Source: Gemmatimonadota bacterium (GTDB lineage: Bacteria; Gemmatimonadota; Gemmatimonadetes; Longimicrobiales; Gaopeijiaceae). Taken from it: DNA of 45,840 bases. Below the pieces are notes generated by a model that ran no database searches, was not told the DNA's origin, and worked only from the letters and a program-made list of their open reading frames with translations. This document shows, one piece after another, positions 1 through 7,742 of the stretch (position 1 is the stretch's first letter; every line of letters starts with the position of its first letter). The stretch covers positions 1-45,840 of the forward strand of contig JAJDXG010000027.1 in assembly GCA_022823365.1 (NCBI GenBank). Direction: 5' to 3'. Made by a program: the position numbers and the translations under genes.

Positions 1-846
1 CTGGAGGGCCACGAGGCGCTGATCGTCGCGCACGAGGACACCCGGCACCCGCATGTCCACGTCATCGCCAACCGTGTCGATCCGGAGACCGGGAAGGCGG
101 CGACGCTGGGCAACAGCAAGCTCCGGCTGTCGCGCTGGGCCGAGGGCTACGAGCGGGAACAGGGCCGGATCCGGTGCGAGGAGCGGGTCAAGAACAACGA
201 GCGGCGGCGGCTGGGCCAAGAGGTGGTTCACAACCCGTGGGACCGACCGCTTCACTGGGCGCGCTTCCGCCGCGAGGGCATGCAGCCCGGGCGGGCGCGG
301 CGGGCGAGGAAGCCGGGCGACGAGGAGCGGGTCGACATGACGGCTTGGCGGCGTGCCGAGGCACGGCTCTGGGAGCAGGTCGAGGACCGGCGCTGGCTGG
401 GGTTCTGGCGGCTCGAAACCCGGGCGCGGAAGGAGTGGGCCGAACTGCACAGGCGGCAGGAGGACATGCGGCAGAGGCTCGACCGGGAGAGCCGCACCTT
501 GCTCGGTCGGCTCCGGATCTGGCGGACCGAGCGCTCGCTGCGGGAACTGGTCGGGGCGGTGCGGGGCCGGGAGGACCTGGTCGAGGGCTGGCGCGAGGAT
601 CTCGACCGGTACCACAACGGAGAGCGGGCAGCGCTGGGCAAGGCGCACGGCGACAGCGCCCGGGAGATCGAGCGGAAGGTGAGGGAGACCTACCGAAAGG
701 GGCTGCAGGACGCGGGGCGGCGGGAACCGCCGAGCGACATCGAGCCGGCGGCGCGGGAAGAGCGCGACCGCAACATAACCCGCATTCCCCCGCGACCGCC
801 CAAGCCCCGCGGCCCCGAGCGTGGCGGGGAAGGGTTCGAGCGATGA
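1..846 (+). CDS. Relaxase / mobilization nuclease, C-terminal part (5' end outside window)
   Basis: Frame 1 is open from the first base to the TGA at 844-846, so the N-terminus lies upstream. The visible start carries the histidine-rich metal-binding motif of MobA/VirD2-type relaxases (HPHVHVIANRVDPETG), followed by a conserved RLSRWAEGYER block. Relaxases of this family nick the transfer origin of conjugative or mobilizable elements and stay covalently bound to the DNA. The catalytic Tyr of the N-terminus cannot be seen. After about residue 110 the protein becomes a highly charged, probably coiled-coil tail rich in Arg and Glu. There is no mobilization partner downstream; the next gene is convergent. 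Sure of the family, unsure whether the element is still mobile. Confidence 0.85.
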   Translation: MEGHEALIVAHEDTRHPHVHVIANRVDPETGKAATLGNSKLRLSRWAEGYEREQGRIRCEERVKNNERRRLGQEVVHNPWDRPLHWARFRREGMQPGRARRARKPGDEERVDMTAWRRAEARLWEQVEDRRWLGFWRLETRARKEWAELHRRQEDMRQRLDRESRTLLGRLRIWRTERSLRELVGAVRGREDLVEGWREDLDRYHNGERAALGKAHGDSAREIERKVRETYRKGLQDAGRREPPSDIEPAAREERDRNITRIPPRPPKPRGPERGGEGFER

Positions 847-916
847 CCCTTGTCGCCAGCATCCGTTTGACTTTCGCTCTAACGCTAGCGCGTCGACCAC
901 CGCGGGGTTGTAGCCT

Positions 917-1273
917 TCACCGAATGAGGTCCCCAGTCGCCCGCCAGATAAGGTAAAATCTCTTGGAGTTTAGCGAGATGTCGTCAATCGAATCGCCGGA
1001 GATGACGGCCGACGGATGCATGTCTGCGATGGGCTCGGAGTTGCCGCAGTCGCAGACCACGACGCCATCCTCGACACGGGCAAGACGCATCGGATGGCCC
1101 GAGCCGCAGTGAAAATCGTACTGTGCTGGCGTCCAACGAATGAGGATCGCCAGATGGCACTCCGTCCCGCAGCATCTTGCTTCGTGGGCCTGAGGGCATT
1201 CCGTCCGGTCGTAGTCGCTGCCACATACCCGACACGTCGCCATCGTTCCTCCCGGTTCTGACATTTGGGACAT
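917..1273 (-). CDS. Small zinc-ribbon-like cysteine-rich protein, unknown function
   Basis: A 118-aa protein when started at the ATG at 1273, which has an AGGAG about 6 nt upstream. An in-frame ATG at 1243, with its own GGAGG, is an alternative and would begin MATCRVCG. Cysteine and histidine pairs CRVCG, CPQAHEARCCGTECH, HCGSGH and CDCGN suggest two zinc sites. I do not recognise the family. There is no enzymatic motif; the C-terminal 40 residues contain no further Cys. It is convergent with the relaxase gene and lies inside the left mobile-element region, so it is probably accessory cargo. The longer frame reaching to 1474 has Ala/Arg-rich low-complexity sequence and is unlikely to be translated. 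Confidence 0.55.
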   Translation of the reverse strand: MSQMSEPGGTMATCRVCGSDYDRTECPQAHEARCCGTECHLAILIRWTPAQYDFHCGSGHPMRLARVEDGVVVCDCGNSEPIADMHPSAVISGDSIDDISLNSKRFYLIWRATGDLIR

Positions 1274-1577
1274 TAGCCTCTCCTCGGTGTGACGGCTCAT
1301 GCGGCCCCGGTAGCTCCAGCGAGGCTTCCGGCGTGCAGGTTGCCGGACCCCAAAGGACAAGGCAAGCACGGCTGCAGCCGCCGCATCGTCACGCTCGCGC
1401 AACCTCCGCCCCCGGGAAGCCCTTTGGGAGCTTTGCGTTGCTGCCGGACCGTTGATGGTCCGGGCTGCGACCATCGCCGAGCGGAGCAGGAGCGACGCCG
1501 CTGGCGTGATCTTCTCGCTTCTTGCCTCGACCCGTCGAGTACATCCAACGACAGGTTAGGTTGGTATGGAGGTTCGA
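1274..1577. other. Intergenic region with two short palindromes, no gene seen
   Basis: This lies between divergent small genes. It contains a perfect 7-bp hairpin (CCGGACC at 1444-1450, loop GTTGAT, GGTCCGG at 1457-1463) and a 14-bp palindrome CTCGACCCGTCGAG (1526-1539) just upstream of the membrane-protein gene. Either could be an operator. No convincing -35/-10 pair and no coding signal were found. Confidence 0.4.
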
Positions 1578-2003
1578 ATGGTCACGCCGCCGCCGATCGC
1601 GGTTGCCCTAGGAGGTCGAGTGTTCGGGAGTGCTCTAGAGGGGCTTGGGCTGTTGGTCGTGATTGTGATCGTGATCGTCGTCCTTGAGAGACTTGGAGAC
1701 ACCCTGAAGCGGCGAAAGAACCGGAGAGCGTACTTCCGAACGTGGGGCCGGTTGCCGGATGCTGAAGAACCAGTGGTAAGGTCTTTCGGCGATGACCTGT
1801 GGGGGACGGCCAAGGTCGTTGGGCTATTCCTAGCCCTGAGTTTGGCAGCGGGGGTCAGCATGTCCGACGCGGGCTTGGCCGAGGGCATCCGGTCTGGGAT
1901 GTGGGTTGCCGTGATCGTCTTGGGGTTTGTGGTCACACTCATGGCGTTGTGGACACTGGTCGTGCTTCTGGCCTGGCTGCTCTTGCTACGCTCGCGTGAA
2001 TGA
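1578..2003 (+). CDS. Small predicted membrane protein, unknown function
   Basis: A 141-aa protein starting at ATG 1578, chosen because GGAGG sits 5 nt upstream; an in-frame ATG at 1566 has no such site. Three hydrophobic stretches are visible: about residues 21-37 (LGLLVVIVIVIVVL), 80-97 (VVGLFLALSLAAGV) and 112-136 (the C-terminal Val/Leu-rich segment). Between the first and second lies a basic loop (KRRKNRRAYFRTWGR), suggesting a cytoplasmic face there. No family recognised. The lower GC and its place among mobile-element remnants suggest horizontally acquired cargo. Confidence 0.6.
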   Translation: MVTPPPIAVALGGRVFGSALEGLGLLVVIVIVIVVLERLGDTLKRRKNRRAYFRTWGRLPDAEEPVVRSFGDDLWGTAKVVGLFLALSLAAGVSMSDAGLAEGIRSGMWVAVIVLGFVVTLMALWTLVVLLAWLLLLRSRE

Positions 2004-2317
2004 CCGTTCCAGAGTCCCGGGGCGTCGGCCAGCGCGGGGAACCAAGGGAGGTCCGAGCCGTTCGTTCGCCATGGATGATTATTCGTCCAACGAATCGAGC
2101 GGCACCGCGCGCGTACGCTGGGGAGGGACTCGGAATGGAGCCAAGCGAAGGGAGACTTGGTCCGGCGCCGAGACGAGGCCCAGCGTTCGGCGCCCGCATC
2201 GGCGGGAGCGCCGCCGTGAGGAGCCCGGCAGCGAACTGCCCGGCGTCCACCCTTCGGCATGGCGGCGTGGTGCGACGCAAGTCTGGGCCCAACTCATGCT
2301 TGGGCCAAGACGTCTAG
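2004..2317. other. Non-coding stretch, no gene supported
   Basis: About 310 bases between the membrane protein and the recombinase remnant. All six frames are open in places, but the translations are Arg/Ala/Pro-rich GC artefacts with no ribosome site or family resemblance. The in-frame TAG at 2315-2317 marks the upstream limit of the recognisable recombinase relic. Confidence 0.5.
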
Positions 2318-2560
2318 CGGTCCGTGGAGGAAGTGCCCGAGAGCACGCGGGGGGCCAAGAGCCCGCACACGCTCCCGCGCTCGTTCGCTACCGCGTTGCC
2401 CGCGACTGACAACGATCTCGCCGTCACCGCCGATCTCATGGGCCACGCCCGGACGGACCCAACTGGGCCGGGGGGCCCTTGCTAAAAAGTTGCCCTGGGA
2501 GCGGACGCCAAGCGCGTCACCGCCGCCACGATCAGCGTCCCCTACCGTCCAGTCCAGACG
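2318..2560 (+). pseudogene. Tyrosine recombinase (XerC/D-like integrase) C-terminal remnant
   Basis: In frame 2 the translation reads SPHTLPRSFATALPATDN followed by DLAVTADLMGHARTDPT, which matches the HxxR ... LxGH catalytic segment of tyrosine recombinases (usual pattern TPHTLRHTFAT ... LLGH). The catalytic Arg after the His is displaced by Pro. After an in-frame TAA at 2483-2485 the same frame continues as GADAKRVTAATISVPYRP, typical of an integrase C-terminal tail. No catalytic Tyr segment or N-terminal domain is found. The gene is therefore broken by a nonsense codon and 5' loss. It overlaps the 3' end of the Sel1 gene on the other strand by a few bases. Confidence 0.55.
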
Positions 2561-3993
2561 GGCGTAAAGCGGCCGGGTCTTCCTACCCTCGGTGGCCGGG
2601 CTTCCCCGAAGGCCTCGCAATCTGCCAACGACGACCACGACCCCTCTTGGGCCTGCGCCAGCTGTTGGAGGGTCATCCGCCGGGCCAAGGAATCCATGGC
2701 GTCTTGGGCTTTTTCGACGCCAGAGACACTGATCCAAAAGTAGGCGCGCACGAGGTCCTCGGGAACGCCGAGGCCGCTGGAGTACAGGGCGCCAAGGCTG
2801 GCCTGGGCTTCGGAGTGCCCGTTATCGGCGGCAGCGCAGTACCAACTCGCGGCGAGGGCAGGCGACTGGGAGCCTCCCTCGCCTCGGTAGATCATGAGCC
2901 CGAGGCGGTACTGGGCTTCGACGCTTATGCGTGGATATGTCGGAAACAGCTCCTGAGAACGTTGAGAGGCATGGTACATGATCCACGCTTTTCCAGCAGA
3001 TGCGGCTGCGCGCCGGAACCACCGGCGGGCCTGGGCCTTGTTCTCGGGGTCATCTCCAGTGTCGTACTCCACCTCTCCGCGGCGGCGGTACGTGTGTCCG
3101 TCGTCGCCGTACGTGTGGTAGTGCACCTCCCCGTTGTAAAGCATGAGCCCGAGGCGGTACGCAGCTTCGGCGTGGCCCGCTTCGGCCGCGCGATGGAAGC
3201 GCGCCGCGGCTGCGGTCTTGCCCATCGACACGTTGTGCTCGCCGTGGTAGTTCATGAGTCCCTGCTGAAACAGTGCCACGGCGCTGTGCTCCTCCGACGC
3301 TTCCGCGAGGGAGTGGTACAATCGCCAAGCCTTCAAGGCGTCCCGGGGGACACCGTCGCCGCGCCGGTACAGGAACGCGAGTCTGTACCGGGCTGTGGCG
3401 TCGCCCTGTGCGGCGGCGCGGCTGTACCACCGGAACGCTTCGGCGTGAAAGCCACCGTCCATGTACTCGTTTCCGAGCATGTACGCGTCACCGAGCTGGA
3501 ACTGGGCCTGGGCGTGGCCCTGCTCGGCGGCACGGCGGTACCAACGCTGGGCTTCGGGCCAGTCGTCGGCCAAGTCCTTCGCGAATCCGAGTCCGTACTG
3601 GGCATCCGCGTGGCCCTGTTCGGCGGCACGGCGGTACCAACGCTGGGCGAAGGCTTGTCTCTCGTCGGACGTCTCGAAGTCCCAGACGAGGCTCCCGCTT
3701 GATAGTCCGACTTGGTATTGCGCGGCGGCATGGCCCTGCTCCGCCGCAGTGAGATACCAACGCACGGCCTCGGCGTAGTCCTCCGGGACCGAGACGCCGT
3801 AACGGTACATGTCCCCGAGCCTGTACTGGGCCTCGGCGTCGCCGCGCTCGGCGGCGGCGAACAAGTCCGAAAGGCTGGGCGGCGTCGGTGGCGGATCGTC
3901 CTGTACGCACGCCACGCACAAGAACGCGACCACCGCGACGGCAGCCACCACCGCCCGCTTGGACACTTGCCCTGTTCTCTTCGTCGCCGCCAC
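2542..3993 (-). CDS. Sel1-repeat lipoprotein
   Basis: A 483-aa protein. GTG at 3993 is chosen as start because GAAGGG lies just upstream; GTG 3966 is an alternative. The N-terminus is a lipoprotein signal: basic residues, a hydrophobic AVVAAVAVVAF core and the lipobox LCVAC, so it should be anchored to an envelope membrane. The mature part consists of about eight Sel1-like TPR repeats (for example AERGDAEAQYRLGDMYRYG, AAEQGHADAQYGLGF, AAEQGHAQAQFQLGDAY). Sel1 repeats form alpha-solenoid protein-protein interaction surfaces. No catalytic domain is present. The C-terminal 20 residues are Arg/Pro-rich and may be an extended read-out after loss of the original stop. Similar envelope repeat proteins (ankyrin) occur elsewhere in the window. 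Confidence 0.8.
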   Translation of the reverse strand: MAATKRTGQVSKRAVVAAVAVVAFLCVACVQDDPPPTPPSLSDLFAAAERGDAEAQYRLGDMYRYGVSVPEDYAEAVRWYLTAAEQGHAAAQYQVGLSSGSLVWDFETSDERQAFAQRWYRRAAEQGHADAQYGLGFAKDLADDWPEAQRWYRRAAEQGHAQAQFQLGDAYMLGNEYMDGGFHAEAFRWYSRAAAQGDATARYRLAFLYRRGDGVPRDALKAWRLYHSLAEASEEHSAVALFQQGLMNYHGEHNVSMGKTAAAARFHRAAEAGHAEAAYRLGLMLYNGEVHYHTYGDDGHTYRRRGEVEYDTGDDPENKAQARRWFRRAAASAGKAWIMYHASQRSQELFPTYPRISVEAQYRLGLMIYRGEGGSQSPALAASWYCAAADNGHSEAQASLGALYSSGLGVPEDLVRAYFWISVSGVEKAQDAMDSLARRMTLQQLAQAQEGSWSSLADCEAFGEARPPRVGRPGRFTPVWTGR

Positions 3994-4142
3994 TTGGCAC
4001 CCTTCGATGCAGGTTGCACAGCACCTAACGGGATAGTCGTAATCGGCAGGGCCGTTGGCAACTCCCGCAGCTTCCCCGTGCTTCCCGGCATTTGAGACGA
4101 TTCTTCCGTCGTGTGAGTGGGGCGGAATCAGATATCGGCCAA

Positions 4143-4205
4143 ACGGCAAGAATAGCAGATCGTGCAGCCCTGATTGAGCTTACGTTACTTCTTACCTTGA
4201 CTTGC
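4143..4205. repeat. 63-bp repeat, copy A
   Basis: This aligns without gaps to 4338-4400, with 51 of 63 bases identical by hand count. It begins ACGGCAAGAA and includes GCAGATCGTGCAG and CTTACGT. The terminal inverted repeat that is perfect in copy B is eroded here (CTTCTTACC instead of TTTCTTGCC). Function unknown. Confidence 0.6.
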
Positions 4206-4337
4206 TCTCCAGCGTGGGGGCGTGGGCGGGGCTCGTGTCTGGGACCTCTGGAGCCGAGGAGGACGCGCAGGTGGGAGTCCCGCCATCCTAGTCCGGTTTT
4301 CCCGCTTTGCCGGCACGATCCAGCAGGGTCCAGTACA

Positions 4338-4400
4338 ACGGCAAGAAACGCAGATCGCGCAGTCCTAGTTGAACTTACGTGATTTCTTGCCGTGATTTGC
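4338..4400. repeat. 63-bp repeat, copy B, with 11-bp inverted ends
   Basis: Perfect inverted repeat ACGGCAAGAAA (4338-4348) / TTTCTTGCCGT (4383-4393), which could fold into an imperfect hairpin. Inside it, TTGAACTTACGTGATTTC (4369-4386) matches 17 of 18 bases directly after tRNA-Val (44131-44148), and the core resembles TTGCTGATCGTGCAGTCCTA at 17801-17820. It could be an old attachment-site scar or a small palindromic mobile repeat. Its right end runs into the HNH remnant. Confidence 0.6.
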
Positions 4401-4730
4401 GTTACTGCGGTTCCGCTCTGCCGGCGCCACCATCGCGCCGTTCACGAGGGGCGGATGAAGGTATCGGTGGCAGCCGACGGGACGGTGCTCTTCTTCACGC
4501 CCCGCGGGAAGATGCTGGCCGATGCGCCGAAGCAGCGATCCCGGGCGAATTCAGCGGAGCGGTGCTCGAGGCCAGCCTTGCCTCCCGTCCCATCGGTACA
4601 TCCCGGCGCCCCGCCGACGGGCGAACGGGCTGTCTTGTCCAACGGGGCTGCGCTCTATCACGACCCGGCCATCCCCTGGGAGATCGAGGCGGCCGCGCGG
4701 GAAGCCGTCGACGAGTTGCTGGAGACCTGA
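4392..4730 (+). pseudogene. HNH endonuclease C-terminal remnant (DUF222/13E12-like)
   Basis: The frame reads PLCRRHHRAVHEGRMKV, the zinc/HNH tail found in DUF222/13E12-type HNH proteins, followed by a variable linker and NGAALYHDPAIPWEIEAAA. Such proteins normally exceed 350 residues; only about 110 remain, and no start with a ribosome site exists. The upstream boundary coincides with the end of repeat copy B, so the gene was probably cut at that point by recombination. It should not be functional, since the N-terminal domain and the first Cys pair and His of the nuclease are missing. Confidence 0.6.
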
Positions 4731-4856
4731 CCCGCAGAAGAGTGGATGACCGGGACGAGGAGATCGATCGGTCGGTGGCGGCCCGTGAAGTTTGACCGCA
4801 TTGTTTCAGGGCGTGCCCTCAGCACCGAGCCTGGTGGACCCCAGAGAGGAGGCGAG

Positions 4857-5870
4857 ATGAAATCCGACGACACCAACCGCCGCGACTTCCTGACACGCCT
4901 CGCCGGGCTGGGCGCAGCGCTCTCGCTCCCGAGTGGTCTGCTCGAAGTGAGAGGGATGTCCGCCGGGGAGGGCGCCGCGGGCCCGGAGACACTCCGCGCG
5001 CCCGACAGGTCCTCGTCCGCCGCGCGTGCCCTCCCGCCGCAACAGGCCTTCCCCACCCGCGAGATCCCCGGCACCGGCGAGCGCCTTCCCATCGTCGGTT
5101 TCGGCTCTTCGAAGCCCGTGCTCGAGATTCCCACCGAGGGCACGGAGCCGCTGCAGGCGGTGCTCGGAACGCTGCTCGATCAGGGCGGCCGGGTGGTCGA
5201 CACCTCGCCCCGGACCGTGGAGATCGACCGCGAGTTCGGCCAGGTTCTCACCCGGCCCCGGTTTCAGGACAGCCTCTTCCTCGCCGCGAAGATCAACACC
5301 GAGGGCGAGGAGGCGGGCATCGCCCAGATGCGGCAGTCCCAGCAGCTCTTTGGACGCCCGACGCTGGACCTGCTTCAGGTCGAGAGCTTGCGCGACCTCG
5401 ATGTCCACTGGCCCAACGTGCGCGCCTGGAAGGACAGCGGAGAGGCGCGCTACATCGGAGTGACGGTCTCGGCCTACCGCAACTTCGAGCGGCTCGAGGC
5501 CTTCATGCGCAGCGAGCCGTTCGACTTCGTGCACGTGAACTACTCCGTCATGGAGCCGCTCGCGGAGGAGAGGATCCTGCCGCTGGCGCAGGATCTGGGG
5601 TTGGCCGTGCTCACCAACAGGCCCTTCATGAACGGGAGCTACTTCGGGCGGGTCGCGCCTCACACACTCCCGGCATGGGCGGCCGAGTTCGACTGCGAGA
5701 GCTGGGCCCAGTTCTCACTCAAGTACGTGCTGTCGCACCCGGCCGTGACCTGCGCGCTCACCGAGACCTCGAACCCGGTACACCTGGTGGAGAACATGCA
5801 CTCGGCGCTCGGGCGCTTCCCGGACGAGGCCACCAAGCGCCGCATGCGGGAGCTGGTGAGTACGTTCTGA
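4857..5870 (+). CDS. Tat-exported aldo/keto reductase-like protein
   Basis: A 337-aa protein; ATG 4857 has AGGAGG 6 nt upstream. A twin-arginine signal (TNRRDFLTRLAGLGAALSL) predicts folded export, fitting a cofactor-binding protein. The remainder follows the aldo/keto reductase TIM-barrel pattern: a GFGSSKPV strand, VVDTSPRTVEIDREFG where the family has DTAxxYGxxE, SLFLAAKIN with the conserved Lys, then DLLQVESLRD where the family has DLxxxH. The catalytic Tyr is absent and the His position reads Glu-Ser, so ordinary carbonyl reduction is doubtful. The C-terminal segment (WAQFSLKYVLSHPAVTCAL) matches the NADPH-binding region. It is convergent with the RidA gene. Confidence 0.75.
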   Translation: MKSDDTNRRDFLTRLAGLGAALSLPSGLLEVRGMSAGEGAAGPETLRAPDRSSSAARALPPQQAFPTREIPGTGERLPIVGFGSSKPVLEIPTEGTEPLQAVLGTLLDQGGRVVDTSPRTVEIDREFGQVLTRPRFQDSLFLAAKINTEGEEAGIAQMRQSQQLFGRPTLDLLQVESLRDLDVHWPNVRAWKDSGEARYIGVTVSAYRNFERLEAFMRSEPFDFVHVNYSVMEPLAEERILPLAQDLGLAVLTNRPFMNGSYFGRVAPHTLPAWAAEFDCESWAQFSLKYVLSHPAVTCALTETSNPVHLVENMHSALGRFPDEATKRRMRELVSTF

Positions 5871-5954
5871 GGTTGCTCGCCTGCTCCAGTGCCGGACTGG
5901 CGCCGCCGGCCATCGTGCGGCGGACACCCGGTCGGCGGACCGGGACTGTTCGGG

Positions 5955-6431
5955 CTACCGCGCGACCGCGAACCCCAGCACCTCGAAGCGCGCCCCGAAG
6001 AGCAGCGGGCCCGAGCCCAGGAACGCCCGCGCCGGGTACTCCTGGGTGAAGAAGGTGCGGTAGACCTCGTTGAAGGCGTCGTAGTCCGCGACATCCGAGG
6101 CGTAGACCTGCACCGACACCAGGTCGTCCATGGTCAGCCCCGCGGCCTCGAGCGTGTTCTGCACGTTGGTGAGGACGTTGCGGGCCTCTTCCTGGGCCGT
6201 CTCAGGCACGGTCTGGTTTGGTCCGAGCCCCAGCGTCCCCGACACGTGGAAGGTGTTGCCCACCATCACCCCGGCGCTGAAGGGAGGGACGTCCGGATCG
6301 GCTGCCGAGCGCGGGTTGACGTAGCTCCGCTCCCGCAGGAGCCCCTCGAGGTTCAGGTCGAGCGATACGTCGCCGGCGCACGCAGGAAGCATGGCGAGCA
6401 CGATGAAAGCGAAGGATGCGCGAACGCTCAT
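5955..6431 (-). CDS. RidA-family (YjgF/UK114) lipoprotein
   Basis: A 158-aa protein starting at ATG 6431, 8 nt after AGAGGA; an ATG 6 nt upstream is too close to that site. The N-terminus MSVRASFAFIVLAMLPAC is a lipoprotein signal with lipobox LPAC. The rest is a RidA fold: GNTFHVSGTLGLGP, a helix with VLTNVQNTLEAAGLTMDD, and the C-terminal PARAFLGSGPL with the conserved Arg that binds the substrate carboxylate in deaminating family members. Cytoplasmic RidA hydrolyses reactive enamine/imine intermediates; this one should be outside the cytoplasm. It starts 44 bp after the DUF1028 gene on the same strand, probably in one transcript. Confidence 0.82.
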   Translation of the reverse strand: MSVRASFAFIVLAMLPACAGDVSLDLNLEGLLRERSYVNPRSAADPDVPPFSAGVMVGNTFHVSGTLGLGPNQTVPETAQEEARNVLTNVQNTLEAAGLTMDDLVSVQVYASDVADYDAFNEVYRTFFTQEYPARAFLGSGPLLFGARFEVLGFAVAR

Positions 6432-6475
6432 GGTCATGGTCCTCTGGAATGTCGGGGTCAAGGTCCTCCCGAGTC

Positions 6476-7540
6476 TCATCCTATGAGTCTCCGGAACTCC
6501 GCGTTGTCGCGGATGTTGTCGAAATCGGCCTGCGATGCGGCCAGCCCGCGCCAGCGGGCGTCGATGGCGATGGCTTCCTCGAGCGTGGCGACCGCGCCCG
6601 CGGCATCGCCCGCCCGGGCGTACAGGCGCGCCAGCCCGTAGATGAGTTGATCCTCCCCAGGCTCGATCGCAATCGCTTCCTTCTGCGCCGCGATGGCTTC
6701 GTCGAACCGGCCCTGGGCGGCAAGGTCGCGCGCGTCCCGCGAGTGGATGCGCGAGACCGACATGTTGACGAGGCGGCGCAGCTCCTTGAATGGCTCGGCG
6801 TGGTCGTCCACGCGCACGTCCACCCAGCGGTCGGTGGTCCGGCCCGAGTCGCCGATGGGCCTCACCACCAGCACTCCTCCGGCCTGCTTGCCGCGCGCGT
6901 CGCCCCCGGCGGCCTCGCCGGCATCGAGGGCGTCCATGAGGCGGAGCGCGAGCGGCCCGCTCGACGACTGGAACGCCTCCGCCATCGCCTGCACCACCGC
7001 CTCTCCGGCCAGGATGTTGCCCTGGGCCGAGAAGTTCTCGCCCTCGATGTGGCCCGCCCAGGCGCTGGTGCCCGATCCGGTGTAGGCCCGCACCCGCCCT
7101 TCGGCGTCGATCACGGCGAGCTGGCGGCGGTCGCGGCCCGGGTCCGCACCAGTCAGGTGCTCCACCACCTCGTCCGGCAAGAGCCCCAGCTCCAGCAACT
7201 CAAGCCCGCGCGGCCCGTAGGTCTGGTTGGCCGCCGCCTGGGTCGCGATCGCCCCGATGCCCGCCTTGGCATACGATACGATCGCGCCCGCGCGAAACGC
7301 CCGCGACTGCACCGCCACCCCGAGTTCATCGGTGGCCGGATCGCGCGCGACGATCGAGAAGGTGGCGACGACCTCCTCTCCGAACTCGTTGAGGATGGGC
7401 CCCGGAACGTCGGCGATCGAGCCCGCAGGGGCGACCGTGCCCGCAGTCTGCGCGCCGAGCTGTTGCGCGGGCGCGAGGATGGTCCCGAGGGCCAGCACGG
7501 CAACGAGAGTGGGCACTGCAATGGATGTTGGGCGGGTCAT
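6476..7540 (-). CDS. Exported DUF1028-family (Ntn-hydrolase-like) protein with TPR tail
   Basis: A 354-aa protein; ATG 7540 has GGAG about 9 nt upstream. A signal peptide (hydrophobic VPTLVAVLALGTIL, then AQQLGA) is followed by a 30-residue segment and then the family signature ATFSIVARDPATDELGVAVQ. Further DUF1028 blocks are AGIGAIATQAAANQTYGPRG, AYTGSGTSAWAGH and FSAQGNILAGE. The final 100 residues contain TPR-like helices (FDEAIAAQKEAIAIEPGED). As I recall, DUF1028 is grouped with N-terminal-nucleophile hydrolases; if so, the Thr of TFS would be the nucleophile and would have to be freed by cleavage before it. Gene order with exported RidA suggests amide or imine chemistry. The exact substrate is unknown. 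Confidence 0.8.
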   Translation of the reverse strand: MTRPTSIAVPTLVAVLALGTILAPAQQLGAQTAGTVAPAGSIADVPGPILNEFGEEVVATFSIVARDPATDELGVAVQSRAFRAGAIVSYAKAGIGAIATQAAANQTYGPRGLELLELGLLPDEVVEHLTGADPGRDRRQLAVIDAEGRVRAYTGSGTSAWAGHIEGENFSAQGNILAGEAVVQAMAEAFQSSSGPLALRLMDALDAGEAAGGDARGKQAGGVLVVRPIGDSGRTTDRWVDVRVDDHAEPFKELRRLVNMSVSRIHSRDARDLAAQGRFDEAIAAQKEAIAIEPGEDQLIYGLARLYARAGDAAGAVATLEEAIAIDARWRGLAASQADFDNIRDNAEFRRLIG

Positions 7541-7742
7541 GGCATGCACTCCGACAGATGGTTTCAATCCGGGGAGGACATGATACGCATCCCATTCAGC
7601 GCGAACAAACCCACGGTTATCACCGGACCCGCGGACGCGGGCCGGGCATCGGTCGGAGATGCGTCAGGGAGAGTTTGCCGCGGTCCAAACTACTCCCAGG
7701 TGGCGCGGTACTCCCTGGTGGCCCGGGATCCTTGGCGGCCCG

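Noticed and set aside
2479-3702. 407-aa plus-strand frame opposite the Sel1 gene
   Set aside because: It is the antisense shadow of the Sel1 repeats; its repeated sequence only mirrors theirs, with no ribosome site.
7640-7665. Hairpin CCCGC-GGAC-GCGGG as terminator of the propeller gene
   Set aside because: The stem is short and lacks a T run on either strand, so I cannot support a terminator.
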